Positions 1 to 9,215 of a stretch of 64,000 nt of DNA are shown one piece after another. Origin of the DNA: Lachnospiraceae bacterium (GTDB lineage: Bacteria; Bacillota; Clostridia; Lachnospirales; Lachnospiraceae); contig JAILRO010000050.1 in assembly GCA_024698145.1 (NCBI GenBank), positions 1-64,000 of the forward strand, written 5' to 3'. Position numbers and translations under genes: made by a program. Each line of letters opens with the position of its first letter. Within the stretch, counting starts at the first letter, position 1. A model generated the notes under the pieces. The model saw only the letters and a list, made by a program, of their open reading frames with translations. It did no database searches and was not told where the DNA came from.

Positions 1-393
1 CACTGTCATGGGATACTCCTTACACCATTGGAAGCAGAACCAACAGATGAAAGGCACATGATCTTTATCGAGCGTGTGGAAGATGAGTATTATGTTCGGA
101 TTGACCACAGCATGACGAAGGAGCATTATATTTCATTTGTGTCAGCAGCCTCATCCGATGATATGCAGATGGTGAAGCTATATCCGGAGGGAAATGCAGA
201 GGTACGGTTTAAGATCAGGGGAGTCAGGAGAATCTTCTTTTACTGCAATCGCGATGGTCTTTTCTCAATCAATCCGGTAAAGGGCATTGATGACAAGGAA
301 AGCGGATATGACGATTCACAGGAAAGAAGAGAACTGGAGAAGGTGGCAGATATGCTGTATCGGTCAGCTGTATTATATTCGGATAAGCGTTAG
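1..393 (+). CDS. C-terminal part of an uncharacterised protein (5' end outside window)
   Basis: The frame is open to base 1, so the gene begins upstream; a TTG at 28 is probably an internal codon, because codons before it continue in frame (His-Cys-His-Gly) with no ribosome binding site. The visible part is about 130 residues, mixed alpha/beta, with an IDHSMTKEHYISF stretch that resembles the metal-ligand HPM..HYI motif of desulfoferrodoxin/superoxide-reductase-like domains, and a possible zinc-ribbon Cys just before it. In Clostridia such a domain is often fused behind an XRE helix-turn-helix; that is inference, since the N-terminus is not visible. No membrane segment or signal is seen. Function unproven. 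Confidence 0.6.
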   Translation, partial: HCHGILLTPLEAEPTDERHMIFIERVEDEYYVRIDHSMTKEHYISFVSAASSDDMQMVKLYPEGNAEVRFKIRGVRRIFFYCNRDGLFSINPVKGIDDKESGYDDSQERRELEKVADMLYRSAVLYSDKR

Positions 394-601
394 CAATGAT
401 AGTGACCGCTGATAGAACATTTTAGTCTGTCGGCTCTTATATTTTTTCTGTATATTCAATTGCTATTCGGGTGTTTTTGTGGTATTATCTTTGGGTTAAG
501 GTGTAGTATTGCTGGAATGGGCTTCAAATATACGAAAAATTACAGGTTTTATGGAATCGATAATGTATGAAGTGCAGCACTAATTGTAGCACCTAAAAAG
601 T

Positions 602-642
602 AAGGGTCTCGCAAACCCTTATAAAATAAGGGTTTCAGGAGG
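602..642 (+). promoter_or_regulatory. Two mutually exclusive hairpins abutting the ychF ribosome binding site
   Basis: AAGGGT (602-607) can pair with ACCCTT (615-620). Alternatively AAACCCTTAT (613-622) pairs perfectly with ATAAGGGTTT (626-635) over a 3-nt loop. The second stem ends 1 nt before AGGAGG (637-642). The two stems share 615-620, so only one can form. This could gate translation initiation of ychF. There is no T tract, so it is not a terminator. The rest of the 394-601 gap shows nothing recognisable. Confidence 0.45.
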
Positions 643-654
643 TTCGAAAAATAT

Positions 655-1752
655 ATGAAATTAGGTATAGTTGGATTACCCAATGTTGGTAAAAGTACAT
701 TGTTTAACTCATTGACAAAGGCAGGAGCAGAATCAGCCAATTATCCGTTCTGTACGATAGATCCTAATGTGGGTGTTGTACCGGTGCCGGATGAAAGATT
801 AGACGTACTTACAAAAATGCATAATTCAAAGAAAACAATTCCTGCTGTTATTGAATTTGTTGATATAGCCGGACTTGTTAAAGGGGCGTCCAAGGGTGAA
901 GGCCTTGGTAACCAGTTTCTTGCGAATATAAGAGAGGTTGACGCAATTGTTCATGTAGTTAGATGTTTTGAAGATTCTAATGTCGTTCATGTAGATGGAA
1001 GTATTGATCCGCTTCGTGATATTGAGACAATCAATTTTGAGTTGATATTCTCTGATATTGAGGTGCTTGATAAGAGAATAACAAAGAACCAGAGAGCAGC
1101 CAATAATAATAAGGATATCGCTCGTGAAGTTGAGTTTATGAAGCGAATCAAAGCGCATCTTGAGGATGGTAAGCTTGCAATAACCTTTGAGGTAGACGGC
1201 GAGGATGAAGAGAAGTGGATGAAGGAGTACAATCTCCTTACAGCGAAACCTGTTATATATGCGGCAAATGTTGCAGAAGATGATCTTGCAAATGATGGTG
1301 CGGACAATGCCAATGTTGCCAAGGTTAAGGAATATGCAAAAGAATACAATTCGGAAGTTTTTGCGGTATGCGCACAGATAGAGCAGGAGATTTCGGAATT
1401 GGAAGATGACGAGAAGAAAATGTTCCTCGAAGATTTGGGACTTTCTGAATCGGGACTTGATAAGTTGATTCGTGCAAGTTATTCTTTGCTTGGTCTTATC
1501 TCATTCCTTACAACCGGTGAGGATGAGACTAGGGCATGGACTATTACGAAGGGAACGAAAGCACCTCAGGCAGCAGGAAAGATACATACAGATTTTGAAC
1601 GAGGATTCATTCGTGCAGAAGTAGTTAACTACAAGGATCTTGTAGAGAATGGTTCTATGCTTGCTGCAAAAGAAAAAGGACTTGTTCGTTCTGAAGGAAA
1701 AGAATATGTTGTTGTTGATGGCGATGTTATTCTTTTCAAGTTCAATGTATAA
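655..1752 (+). CDS. ychF: Redox-regulated ATPase YchF (Obg-family, EngD)
   Basis: 365 residues, full length for the family. It is a TRAFAC-class P-loop NTPase that prefers ATP over GTP, binds ribosomes and is linked to translation and oxidative-stress responses. The G1 loop GLPNVGKST lies at about residues 6-14, the G3-like DIAG motif follows near 70, and a C-terminal TGS domain ends in the conserved hydrophobic [21 protein letters not shown] at 637-642 precedes the ATG by 12 nt, a slightly long spacing, next to two alternative hairpins (602-635). lgt follows 48 bp later, so the two are probably co-transcribed. Cytosolic. Confidence 0.97.
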   Translation: MKLGIVGLPNVGKSTLFNSLTKAGAESANYPFCTIDPNVGVVPVPDERLDVLTKMHNSKKTIPAVIEFVDIAGLVKGASKGEGLGNQFLANIREVDAIVHVVRCFEDSNVVHVDGSIDPLRDIETINFELIFSDIEVLDKRITKNQRAANNNKDIAREVEFMKRIKAHLEDGKLAITFEVDGEDEEKWMKEYNLLTAKPVIYAANVAEDDLANDGADNANVAKVKEYAKEYNSEVFAVCAQIEQEISELEDDEKKMFLEDLGLSESGLDKLIRASYSLLGLISFLTTGEDETRAWTITKGTKAPQAAGKIHTDFERGFIRAEVVNYKDLVENGSMLAAKEKGLVRSEGKEYVVVDGDVILFKFNV

Positions 1753-1800
1753 TAATCATGTTATATTGCTACAAAAATTATGTAGCGGGATGGAGTTAAG

Positions 1801-2712
1801 ATGTATGAGATAAGATTTCCCAATCTGGGGATTACATTAAAGAATGTCAAAGATGGTTTCGTGATAGGTAATTTTGAAATTCGCTTTTATGGCGTGATTA
1901 TTGCTTTATCGTTTATTGCAGCATATCTTGTTATGGCAACTGAAGCAAAACGAACCAAGCAAGACCCTGAACTGTATCTTGATTATATATTATGGCTTGT
2001 AATTCCGGCAATATTGGGCGCGCGTATTTATTATGTATTATTTAGTCTTAAAGACTACATAAAAAAAGGACAAGGCGTTGGTGCGACCATAAAGGGGATG
2101 TTCAACATAAGAGGCGGCGGACTTGCTGTGTACGGTGGTATTATAGCCGGTATTATTACACTTGTTATATTTGCAAAGATTAGAAAACAGAAACTTACAC
2201 TAATGCTTGATACTTGTTGCATGGGTGTACTTGCGGGCCAGATACTTGGACGATGGGGAAACTTTTTTAACAGGGAAGCATTTGGTGGATATACAAATTC
2301 GTTGTTTGCTATGGCAATCCCGTCTGATTGGTTTGGTGGTAAGAACTATCTGGTTACAAAAGCAAATCTTGGAATAATAACTCAGGATATGATAGACAAT
2401 GTTACAACTTTTGACGAAAAAGAGTTTATACAGGTTCATCCAACATTTTTGTATGAGTCGTTGTGGAATGCGCTTGTGTTACTTGTTATATTCCTTTACA
2501 GAAGACATAAGAAGTTTGACGGAGAACTTTGTGCTATGTATCTTTGGGGATATGGACTTGGTAGAGTGTGGATAGAGTCATTGCGTACAGATTCGCTTAT
2601 GTTGCCTGTAGGGAACTTCAAAGTTTCACAACTTCTTGCAGCACTATGTGTTGTTATTGCGACGATATATATTGTTGTTATGAGAATGAAACATAATAAA
2701 GACAAGCAGTAA
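1801..2712 (+). CDS. lgt: Prolipoprotein diacylglyceryl transferase
   Basis: 303 residues, polytopic membrane enzyme. It transfers diacylglycerol from phosphatidylglycerol to the lipobox cysteine of prolipoproteins, such as the two lipoproteins at 25435 and 26637. Seen in the sequence: GRWGNFFNREAFGG (the Lgt signature arginine/asparagine block), HPTFLYESLWN, and GLGRVWIESLRTDSL near the C-terminus, plus at least six hydrophobic segments. A small hairpin (GCTACA at 1768-1773 with TGTAGC at 1781-1786) and a modest GGAG site precede the ATG. A strong terminator follows at 2744. Confidence 0.97.
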   Translation: MYEIRFPNLGITLKNVKDGFVIGNFEIRFYGVIIALSFIAAYLVMATEAKRTKQDPELYLDYILWLVIPAILGARIYYVLFSLKDYIKKGQGVGATIKGMFNIRGGGLAVYGGIIAGIITLVIFAKIRKQKLTLMLDTCCMGVLAGQILGRWGNFFNREAFGGYTNSLFAMAIPSDWFGGKNYLVTKANLGIITQDMIDNVTTFDEKEFIQVHPTFLYESLWNALVLLVIFLYRRHKKFDGELCAMYLWGYGLGRVWIESLRTDSLMLPVGNFKVSQLLAALCVVIATIYIVVMRMKHNKDKQ

Positions 2713-2743
2713 TATTGCTCTAGAATTGTATAAGAGAAAAGTA

Positions 2744-2786
2744 AGGACTGTCTTAATGTGATTACACGTTAAGATAGTTCTTTTTT
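2744..2786 (+). terminator. Rho-independent terminator after lgt
   Basis: A 17-bp stem (2744-2760 with 2765-2781, with a few G-U pairs) over a 4-nt loop, followed by a run of T ending at 2786. It closes the ychF-lgt unit before the division cluster. From 2787 to 3070 I see no gene, only a short hairpin (ACCTGT at 2887-2892 with ACAGGT at 2900-2905). Confidence 0.85.
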
Positions 2787-3070
2787 GTGTGAAAAAACAG
2801 ACGGAGGTGGAGCATAGGTGGGGATTGTGGGATGGAATGAAAAAGTATCAAAAAAACACGAAAATACGTTCGAAATTGCAAAAACGACCTGTTTTGTATA
2901 CAGGTTACCATAAAACGCAATATATGGATCGGAAATAATAAGCTAAACACAATATGTGGTGTTTCGGGTGTGAAAAACTGCGCGAAAAACACGTGAAAAT
3001 TGTACAATATGCACAAAGGATTTTAAAAAATATTAGCCAAATTCACAACGAGATTTACATAAATCTAGTG

Positions 3071-3099
3071 TTGCATTATGTAACCCTTTGGGGTACAAT
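3071..3099 (+). promoter_or_regulatory. Promoter of the mraZ division cluster
   Basis: TTGCAT (3071-3076), a 17-bp spacer and TACAAT (3094-3099) form a near-consensus sigma-A promoter. The predicted start, about 3105, falls inside the first MraZ box, so MraZ binding would overlap transcription initiation. Confidence 0.8.
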
Positions 3100-3100
3100 A

Positions 3101-3150
3101 GTGGATGTAAGTGGTGGAAAGTGGTTTGATGTGGTGGAATGTGGTGGATT
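3101..3150 (+). promoter_or_regulatory. Five MraZ operator boxes in 10-bp register
   Basis: GTGG occurs at 3101, 3111, 3121, 3131 and 3141, exactly 10 bp apart, with units such as GTGGTGGAAA and GTGGTGGAAT. MraZ is known to bind such tandem repeats upstream of its own gene and repress the dcw operon. The repeats lie just downstream of the -10 and upstream of the true mraZ start. They can be translated in the mraZ frame, but this is operator DNA, not protein. Confidence 0.85.
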
Positions 3151-3203
3151 TCCCTCAAATCACATCTTATGAAACGAAAGATGATGAAAGGGAGGTGAAA
3201 GTC

Positions 3204-3650
3204 TTGTCCAAGGGATTAAAGGGTGAATACAATCACACAATAGATGCCAAGGGAAGACTGATTGTGCCTTCGAAACTCAGAGAACAATTGGGTATGTCTT
3301 TCGTTGTTACAAGAGGAACAGACGGATGTTTGTTTGCTTATCCTAATGATGAATGGGAAGTGTTTGAAGGAAAGTTGAGAGAACTTCCACTTACAAATGA
3401 CAAGGCTAGAGCCTTCAAACGATTCTTTCAGGCAGGAGCAGCGGATTGTGAGGTTGATAACCAGGGTAGAGTACTTCTTCCCGGAAACCTTAGAGAGTTT
3501 GCTTCGATTTCCAAAGAGGTTGTTATAGCCGGTGTTGGAGACCATGCTGAAATATGGAGCAAGGATAAGTGGGATGAAAAGAATAATATTGAGGATATCG
3601 ATATTGATGAATTGGCATTGAGTATTGAAGAGTTGGGATTTAATATCTGA
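3204..3650 (+). CDS. mraZ: Transcriptional regulator MraZ
   Basis: 148 residues with two SpoVT/AbrB-like half-domains; GEYNHTIDAKGRLIVPSKLRE opens the first and DNQGRVLLPGNLREFA the second, each with the family's R-x-x-x-P motif. It is a DNA-binding ring protein that autoregulates the division and cell-wall cluster. I chose the TTG at 3204 because GGGAGG (3190-3195) sits 8 nt upstream and the protein then begins SKGLKGEYNHT, like known MraZ. A GTG at 3111 would place the operator repeats inside the protein. rsmH follows after 25 bp. Confidence 0.95.
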   Translation: MSKGLKGEYNHTIDAKGRLIVPSKLREQLGMSFVVTRGTDGCLFAYPNDEWEVFEGKLRELPLTNDKARAFKRFFQAGAADCEVDNQGRVLLPGNLREFASISKEVVIAGVGDHAEIWSKDKWDEKNNIEDIDIDELALSIEELGFNI

Positions 3651-3675
3651 TACCTGATTGAAAGGATGAGACAGA

Positions 3676-4617
3676 ATGGAGTTTTCCCATATATCAGTAT
3701 TACTTAATGAAACAATAGAGGGACTCAATATTAAGGAAGATGGCACCTATGTTGATGGAACGTTAGGTGGCGGTGGACATGCATTTCATGTATGTGAAAG
3801 GTTGTCCGATAAAGCAAGGTTCATAGGGATAGACCAGGATGCTGCTGCAATTGAAGCGGCAGCCATCCGACTATCTCCTTATAATACAAAACTGAAAATA
3901 GACATAGTAAGAGACAATTATCGAGAAATCCCCCGGGTTCTGCAGGAACTAAACGTTGATGGCGTGGATGGGTTCGTGTTGGACTTGGGGGTATCCTCCT
4001 ATCAATTAGATACTCCTGAAAGAGGTTTTTCTTATAGGGAAGATGCCCCTCTGGATATGAGAATGGATCAGAGAAATGACATCACGGCAAAGGACATTGT
4101 GAACCAATATTCAGAGATGGAACTTTTTCGCGTTATTCGCGATTATGGGGAGGAAAGATTCGCCAAAAATATAGCAAAGCATATTGTAAATGCGAGAAAA
4201 GAAAAGGAGATTGAAACTACATACGAACTTAATGAAATAATTAAGGCTGCTATACCAATTAGAGCTAGGTCTGCAGGAGGGCACCCTTCTAAACGAACCT
4301 TTCAGGCTATCAGGATTGAATTAAACAGGGAACTGACCATTCTCGAACAATCCATTGACCAAATGATAGATCTGCTGAATCCAGGGGGCCGAATATGCAT
4401 AATTACCTTCCACTCTTTAGAAGATCGGATTGTAAAGAGGATATTTAGAAATAATGAAAATCCTTGTACATGCCCTCCCGACTTTCCTAAATGTGTTTGC
4501 GGGAAAGTTTCCAAAGGAAGAGTTATAACGAGAAAACCGATTCTTCCTTCAGAAGAGGAACTTGCTGTTAACAGAAGAAGTAAGAGTGCAAAACTTAGAA
4601 TATTTGAGAGAAAATGA
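3676..4617 (+). CDS. rsmH: 16S rRNA (cytosine1402-N4)-methyltransferase
   Basis: 313 residues, full length. It methylates N4 of C1402 in 16S rRNA using S-adenosylmethionine. The SAM-binding motif [10 protein letters not shown] is at about residues 27-36, [11 protein letters not shown] near 50, [13 protein letters not shown] near 105, [16 protein letters not shown] follows, and the C-terminal [18 protein letters not shown] is typical. It includes the inserted helical domain and Cys-rich [13 protein letters not shown] segment seen in the family. Second gene of the cluster; its stop is followed within about 55 bp by the chosen ftsL start. Confidence 0.97.
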   Translation: MEFSHISVLLNETIEGLNIKEDGTYVDGTLGGGGHAFHVCERLSDKARFIGIDQDAAAIEAAAIRLSPYNTKLKIDIVRDNYREIPRVLQELNVDGVDGFVLDLGVSSYQLDTPERGFSYREDAPLDMRMDQRNDITAKDIVNQYSEMELFRVIRDYGEERFAKNIAKHIVNARKEKEIETTYELNEIIKAAIPIRARSAGGHPSKRTFQAIRIELNRELTILEQSIDQMIDLLNPGGRICIITFHSLEDRIVKRIFRNNENPCTCPPDFPKCVCGKVSKGRVITRKPILPSEEELAVNRRSKSAKLRIFERK

Positions 4618-4672
4618 TTGGTATTTATATAGATTAAAAGACACAGATGAAAATGGTGTGTGGAAAAGGGGA

Positions 4673-5149
4673 ATGGAAAGCGTGAACGAAAGGAATCAGC
4701 AAATGTATTACTTTGAGGGTAATGCGGTAAGAAAAATGGATGTGGCTCCTCGTATAGAGGAAAGGCCGGAGCGTAAGAGAGAGCGCAAAGTTAATCCGAA
4801 AATTGCAAAGAATGCAAGAAAAGCAAGAGCGTTTGATGTGCGTTATATGATGTCGCTTGTTATTGCAACAGGATTCTTGTTTGTTTCATGCATAACAATG
4901 TTGATGCTTGAGGCAAATGTCACAGAGCAGAGAAGACAGATTTCTTCTCTTGAAAGAAACCTCAATATGCTTACTGACAGCAACAACGAAACAAGTAAGA
5001 GACTTGAAAGTTCGGTGGATCTGGTTCAAATCTATGATTTTGCGGTCAATGATCTTGGAATGGGATATCCAAAGAACGGGCAGGTTGTAATGTACAAAGC
5101 AAGTAATCCTGATTACGTAAAACAATTCAAAGATATTCCTAAAGAATAA
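4673..5149 (+). CDS. ftsL: Cell division protein FtsL-like (septum-formation initiator type)
   Basis: 158 residues with FtsL topology: a basic cytoplasmic N-terminus (RPERKRERK), one membrane segment at about 57-79 and an extracytoplasmic coiled coil at about 80-115 (EQRRQISSLERNLNMLTDS), then a short tail. FtsL partners DivIC and DivIB in the divisome and activates FtsW/PBP septal synthesis. Assignment rests on topology and on position between rsmH and the PBPs, since FtsL sequences diverge quickly. Start uncertain: an in-frame TTG at 4562 would overlap rsmH by 56 bp; ATG 4673 has AAGGGG nearby, and GTG 4682 is also possible. Confidence 0.8.
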   Translation: MESVNERNQQMYYFEGNAVRKMDVAPRIEERPERKRERKVNPKIAKNARKARAFDVRYMMSLVIATGFLFVSCITMLMLEANVTEQRRQISSLERNLNMLTDSNNETSKRLESSVDLVQIYDFAVNDLGMGYPKNGQVVMYKASNPDYVKQFKDIPKE

Positions 5150-5183
5150 CCGGAAAAAAGGTTTATGCGAATAAGGAGAGAAA

Positions 5184-7241
5184 ATGGCAAAGAAACGAAA
5201 AAAATTTCTTGCTAGAATGCAATGGAAATTGCTTGTTGTAGCTGTAGCCTTGACCGCGGCATATCTTTTTCTGGTTTATGTCATTCTTAAAATTAATATT
5301 AGGAATGGAAAAAGATATGAGAAAATTGTTTTGGCGCAGCAAAGTTATGACAGTATAGAAATACCTTACAGAAGAGGCGATATACTTGATCGTAACGGCA
5401 CACAGCTTGCAACAAGTGAGAAAGTGTATAACTTAATAATCGAACCAAAGAATATTCTTCAAAGCGACAAAGTCAAAAAGGATACAACTGCCGCATTGAA
5501 GAAATATTTTAATTTAACGGATGAAGCAATTGATGAGGCGCTTAAGGACAGTAGCTCATTATACAAGAAAATGCTAAAAAAACTCACATATGACGAGATT
5601 AAGGACTTCAAAGATTTCACGGAGAACAAAGCTAATGGTGAAGCCAAAAACGTCAAGGGCGTGTGGTTTGAAGATGAATACGAGAGGTTTTATCCGTATA
5701 AATCGCTTGCCTGTCATGCACTTGGATTTACTGTCAGCGGTAATGTGGGCCAAGGTGGACTTGAAGGTTATTATAATGACGAATTAAATGGTACCAATGG
5801 TAGAGAGTATGGCTATCTCACTCAGGATATGACATTGGAAAGAACTACAAAGGCACCTATAAACGGATATAATGTAATTTCGACAATAGATGCAAATGCG
5901 CAGAATATAGTAGAGAAAAAGATAAACAATTTCATGAATCAGACCGGTGCAAAGAACGTATCGGTGTTGGTTATGGATCCTAATAGTGGAGAAGTTTTGG
6001 CTATGGCTAATTCGAACAGCTACGATTTGAATGAACCATACGAAGACAGTGCGATTGCTTATCAATTTGAGTCGGGTGAATCGGGAAGTATATCTGAACA
6101 GATAAAGGCGTTGTCAGATGATGAAAGATTGGAACATCTTAATCAGGCATGGCGTAATTTCATAATTTCCGATGGATTTGAGCCTGGTTCAACGTATAAA
6201 ACATTTACTATTGCAGGAGCACTGGAAGATGGAGTACTTAATGGTGACGAAGTGTTTTTCTGTGGTGGTAAGTTGACTGTTGCCGATGCAGATATTCATT
6301 GTCACAACCATGAAGGACATGGGCAGGTGTCCGTGGAGGAGGCACTTACTCAATCTTGTAATGTTGCTCTTATGCAGATAGCACAGGCGGAAGGAAGAAA
6401 AACTTTTTCAAAATACCAAGATGTTTTCGGCTTTGGTCAGTCGACACATATAGATCTTTCGGGAGAAGCTTACGGTTTGATATACAAAGAAGATAAGCTT
6501 AATCCGGTAGAGCTTGCAACCGCATCATTCGGTCAGGGTCTCACAGTTACAATGATGCAGGTTGGAACAGCATTTTGCTCGGTTATAAACGGAGGCGATT
6601 ATTATGAGCCTCACCTCGCTAAACAGATTGTTGATGAGAATGGCGGCGTCATCAAGAATATTGAACCGACAATTTTAAGAAAAACAGTCTCTTCGGAGAC
6701 GTCGGTGTTTATGAGGAATGCACTTGCGGAAGTTGTTAGCAACGGTACTGCAAGAAAGGCACAGGTAGAAGGTTATACGATAGGTGGTAAAACAGGTACT
6801 GCCGAAAAACTTCCGCGTGGAAACGGAAAGTATCTGTTATCATTTATCGGGTTTGCGCCTGTTGAAAATCCACAAGTGGTTGTTTATGTTACAGTAGACG
6901 AACCTCATGTTGAAGATCAGGCAAGTTCCGGACTCGGAACAATAATTGCACAATCAATCTTCGAAGAATTGTTGCCATACATGAACATATATCAGACCGG
7001 CTCAGAGAATAACAGTGTTGGTGAAGATATTGGAGATGAGCAGGCAACACCTATATTTGAGGGTGATGTTCCAAATGAGAGAATATCAAATGATCTTGAT
7101 ACAACTACTGAGACAACTGAAACAACAACCGAGACAACGTCGGAAACAACGACGGAGACAACAACAGAAGCTGGCCAAGGTGGAGAACAACCACAAGATA
7201 ATCCTGATGTTGGGGTTGAAACAGGAAATGGTGGGACTTAG
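5184..7241 (+). CDS. Class B penicillin-binding protein (FtsI/SpoVD type), first copy
   Basis: 685 residues. Short basic cytoplasmic tail, one membrane segment at about 15-37, PBP dimerisation domain beginning RRGDILDRNGTQLA, then transpeptidase with S336-TYK (SXXK), S391-C-N (SXN) and K536-TG. It cross-links septal or spore peptidoglycan with an SEDS partner, plausibly the FtsW encoded at 11619. No PASTA domain; instead the C-terminus is a Thr/Glu-rich low-complexity tail (about residues 640-670, repeats of TTTET), probably a disordered extracytoplasmic extension. Strong AAGGAGAG site before ATG. A second PBP follows, so division versus spore role cannot be assigned. Confidence 0.95.
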   Translation: MAKKRKKFLARMQWKLLVVAVALTAAYLFLVYVILKINIRNGKRYEKIVLAQQSYDSIEIPYRRGDILDRNGTQLATSEKVYNLIIEPKNILQSDKVKKDTTAALKKYFNLTDEAIDEALKDSSSLYKKMLKKLTYDEIKDFKDFTENKANGEAKNVKGVWFEDEYERFYPYKSLACHALGFTVSGNVGQGGLEGYYNDELNGTNGREYGYLTQDMTLERTTKAPINGYNVISTIDANAQNIVEKKINNFMNQTGAKNVSVLVMDPNSGEVLAMANSNSYDLNEPYEDSAIAYQFESGESGSISEQIKALSDDERLEHLNQAWRNFIISDGFEPGSTYKTFTIAGALEDGVLNGDEVFFCGGKLTVADADIHCHNHEGHGQVSVEEALTQSCNVALMQIAQAEGRKTFSKYQDVFGFGQSTHIDLSGEAYGLIYKEDKLNPVELATASFGQGLTVTMMQVGTAFCSVINGGDYYEPHLAKQIVDENGGVIKNIEPTILRKTVSSETSVFMRNALAEVVSNGTARKAQVEGYTIGGKTGTAEKLPRGNGKYLLSFIGFAPVENPQVVVYVTVDEPHVEDQASSGLGTIIAQSIFEELLPYMNIYQTGSENNSVGEDIGDEQATPIFEGDVPNERISNDLDTTTETTETTTETTSETTTETTTEAGQGGEQPQDNPDVGVETGNGGT

Positions 7242-7259
7242 TTTATAATGTTTTTTTAT

Positions 7260-7289
7260 GGCATGACCTGATTAAATGCAGGTCGTGCC
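7260..7289 (+). other. Stable intergenic hairpin between the two PBP genes
   Basis: GGCATGACCTG (7260-7270) pairs with CAGGTCGTGCC (7279-7289) over an 8-nt loop. No T tract follows on either strand, so it is not an intrinsic terminator. It may be an mRNA-stability or processing element setting the ratio of the two PBPs. Confidence 0.5.
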
Positions 7290-7362
7290 GTCTGTATGTA
7301 TAGAACAATCATAAGTGTTAGCGGTATGTAATAGAATTATTAAAAAGAATAATGAGAGTGAC

Positions 7363-9138
7363 ATGCCGAAAACATATACAAAAAGAAAGATTTTATTTCT
7401 TTTGACTGTATTACTTTTATCGTTTGCGTTATTGCTGGCAAGGCTGTCATATTTGATGATTGCAAAATCACAGTATTATCAAGAAAAGGCAGAGAACTTA
7501 CATAAACGGCAAAGGAGTATCAAAGCAAAACGAGGAGTGATATATGATAGAAACGGTGTTGAGCTTGCCGGTAACAAACCTGTTTGTTCAATATCGGTTA
7601 TTCATTCCCAGATTGAAGATGAGGATGCAGTGGTGAAAGCCATATGCACTGTGTTAGAACTTGATGAGGCCGAAGTTAGAAAGAAAGTGGAAGCCAAAAC
7701 AATACGTGAAAAAATAAAAAGTAACGTAGAAAAAGATAAGGCGGATATTCTTCGGGATATGAAGCTTGCCGGTGTCATGATTGATGAGGATTACAAAAGA
7801 TACTATCCTTATGATGAATTGGCCAGCAAAGTGATTGGTTTTACGGGTTCTGATAATCAGGGGATAGTAGGGCTTGAGGTTTCGTATGATGAAGTGCTTT
7901 CGGGAAGTGATGGAAGTATCCTGACTCTTACTGATGCGAATGGAATCGAGATAAAAAATGAAGCTGAAAGTCGAATAGAACCTACAGAAGGAAACGATTT
8001 ACACGTATCAATAGATGTAAACATGCAAAAGTATGCCCAGCAGGCAGCAGCAAAAGTATTGAAAGCTAAAGATGCAAAACGCGTATCGGTAGTTCTTATG
8101 AATCCGCAAAATGGTGAGATATATGCTATGGTCAATGTTCCGGAGTACAATCTCAACGAGCCATACAAACTTGCTGAACAGACAAGTAAAAATCTGAATG
8201 AAAAAGAACTTTCGGACGCACTTAATAACATGTGGCGTAATTTTTGTATAAATGATACGTATGAGCCGGGTTCGACATTTAAAACAATAACTGCAACGGC
8301 GGCGATTGAAGAAAAAGTTGTAAATGTAAATGACACATTCTCATGTCCGGGATTTCGCGTTGTGGAGGATAGAAGAATAAAATGTCATAAGAAAGCAGGA
8401 CATGGGATAGAGACATTTAAGCAAGGCATAATGAATTCCTGTAATCCTGTTTTTATAGATGTTGGCGCAAGAGTTGGCGTTGACAAAATGTATAAGAATT
8501 ATGAGAAACTTGGACTATTCGAAAAAACCGGAGTGGATTTGCCGGGAGAAGCCGGTTCGATAATGCACAAGAAAGAAAATGTTGGTGCAGTCGAACTTGC
8601 AACCATGAGTTTTGGACAGTCGTTTCAGATTACACCGTTGCAGTTGCTTCGTGCGGTAAGTGCAGTGATAAATGGAGGCAAACTTGTAACGCCGCATTTT
8701 GCTATGTATGCAACAAATAAAAGTGGAGCAGTTATAGAGGAATATAATTATACAGAAAAAGAAAAGGCAATTAAAAAATCGACGTCTGATACTATGAAGG
8801 AACTATTGGAAGCTGTTGTTTCCGAAGGTTCCGGTGCGAAAGGACGTGTTGCTGGATACCGTGTTGGAGGCAAAACTGCTACTTCGGAAAAACTACCGCG
8901 AGGAACCGGAAAATATATTTCATCATTTTTGGGATTCGCACCGGCTGACAATCCTCAAATAATAGGGCTTATAATGATAGATGAGCCGACAGGGGTTTAT
9001 TACGGTGGCACAATTGCAGCACCTGTTATGTCCGAGATTTTTGAAAATATATTACCATACATGGGAATAAAAGCTGATTATTCTGAAGAGGAAATCAAGG
9101 AAGCTATGTCAACAGTCTATGTTGAAGAGGGCGATTGA
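7363..9138 (+). CDS. Class B penicillin-binding protein, second copy with KTA motif
   Basis: 591 residues from ATG 7363 (an in-frame TTG at 7315 lacks a good ribosome site). Architecture matches the preceding PBP: membrane segment at about 10-30, dimerisation domain starting KRGVIYDRNGVELAG, transpeptidase with S304-TFK and S359-C-N. The third motif reads K504-T-A rather than KTG, within VGGKTATSEKLPRG. The other catalytic residues are intact, so it is probably active or a specialised transpeptidase. It lacks the Thr-rich tail of its neighbour. The two are tandem paralogues; one may serve division and the other sporulation or elongation. Confidence 0.93.
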   Translation: MPKTYTKRKILFLLTVLLLSFALLLARLSYLMIAKSQYYQEKAENLHKRQRSIKAKRGVIYDRNGVELAGNKPVCSISVIHSQIEDEDAVVKAICTVLELDEAEVRKKVEAKTIREKIKSNVEKDKADILRDMKLAGVMIDEDYKRYYPYDELASKVIGFTGSDNQGIVGLEVSYDEVLSGSDGSILTLTDANGIEIKNEAESRIEPTEGNDLHVSIDVNMQKYAQQAAAKVLKAKDAKRVSVVLMNPQNGEIYAMVNVPEYNLNEPYKLAEQTSKNLNEKELSDALNNMWRNFCINDTYEPGSTFKTITATAAIEEKVVNVNDTFSCPGFRVVEDRRIKCHKKAGHGIETFKQGIMNSCNPVFIDVGARVGVDKMYKNYEKLGLFEKTGVDLPGEAGSIMHKKENVGAVELATMSFGQSFQITPLQLLRAVSAVINGGKLVTPHFAMYATNKSGAVIEEYNYTEKEKAIKKSTSDTMKELLEAVVSEGSGAKGRVAGYRVGGKTATSEKLPRGTGKYISSFLGFAPADNPQIIGLIMIDEPTGVYYGGTIAAPVMSEIFENILPYMGIKADYSEEEIKEAMSTVYVEEGD

Positions 9139-9145
9139 ATAAAGG

Positions 9146-9174
9146 TTGATAAATAGATTAAAACGTCTTATACT
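9146..9174 (+). promoter_or_regulatory. Internal promoter upstream of mraY
   Basis: TTGATA (9146-9151), 17-bp spacer, TATACT (9169-9174), in the 77-bp gap between the second PBP and mraY. It would let mraY-murD-ftsW-murA-ftsQ be transcribed independently of MraZ control. Confidence 0.65.
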
Positions 9175-9215
9175 ATTAAGGTTAAAATATTATTACAAAA
9201 GGGTAGGAATGATTT

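Noticed and set aside
3101-3150. GTGG repeats as a CRISPR-like array
   Set aside because: Unit is only 10 bp with no spacers; position and periodicity match MraZ boxes.
3111-3203. Longer mraZ start at GTG 3111
   Set aside because: It would translate the MraZ operator repeats; a proper ribosome site and family-like N-terminus place the start at 3204.
7015-7248. Gln/Arg-rich reading frame at the end of the first PBP
   Set aside because: Shadow of the Thr/Glu repeat tail; no ribosome site.
8872-8880. KTA motif as a sequencing error or frameshift
   Set aside because: The frame is continuous and flanking motif residues are intact.
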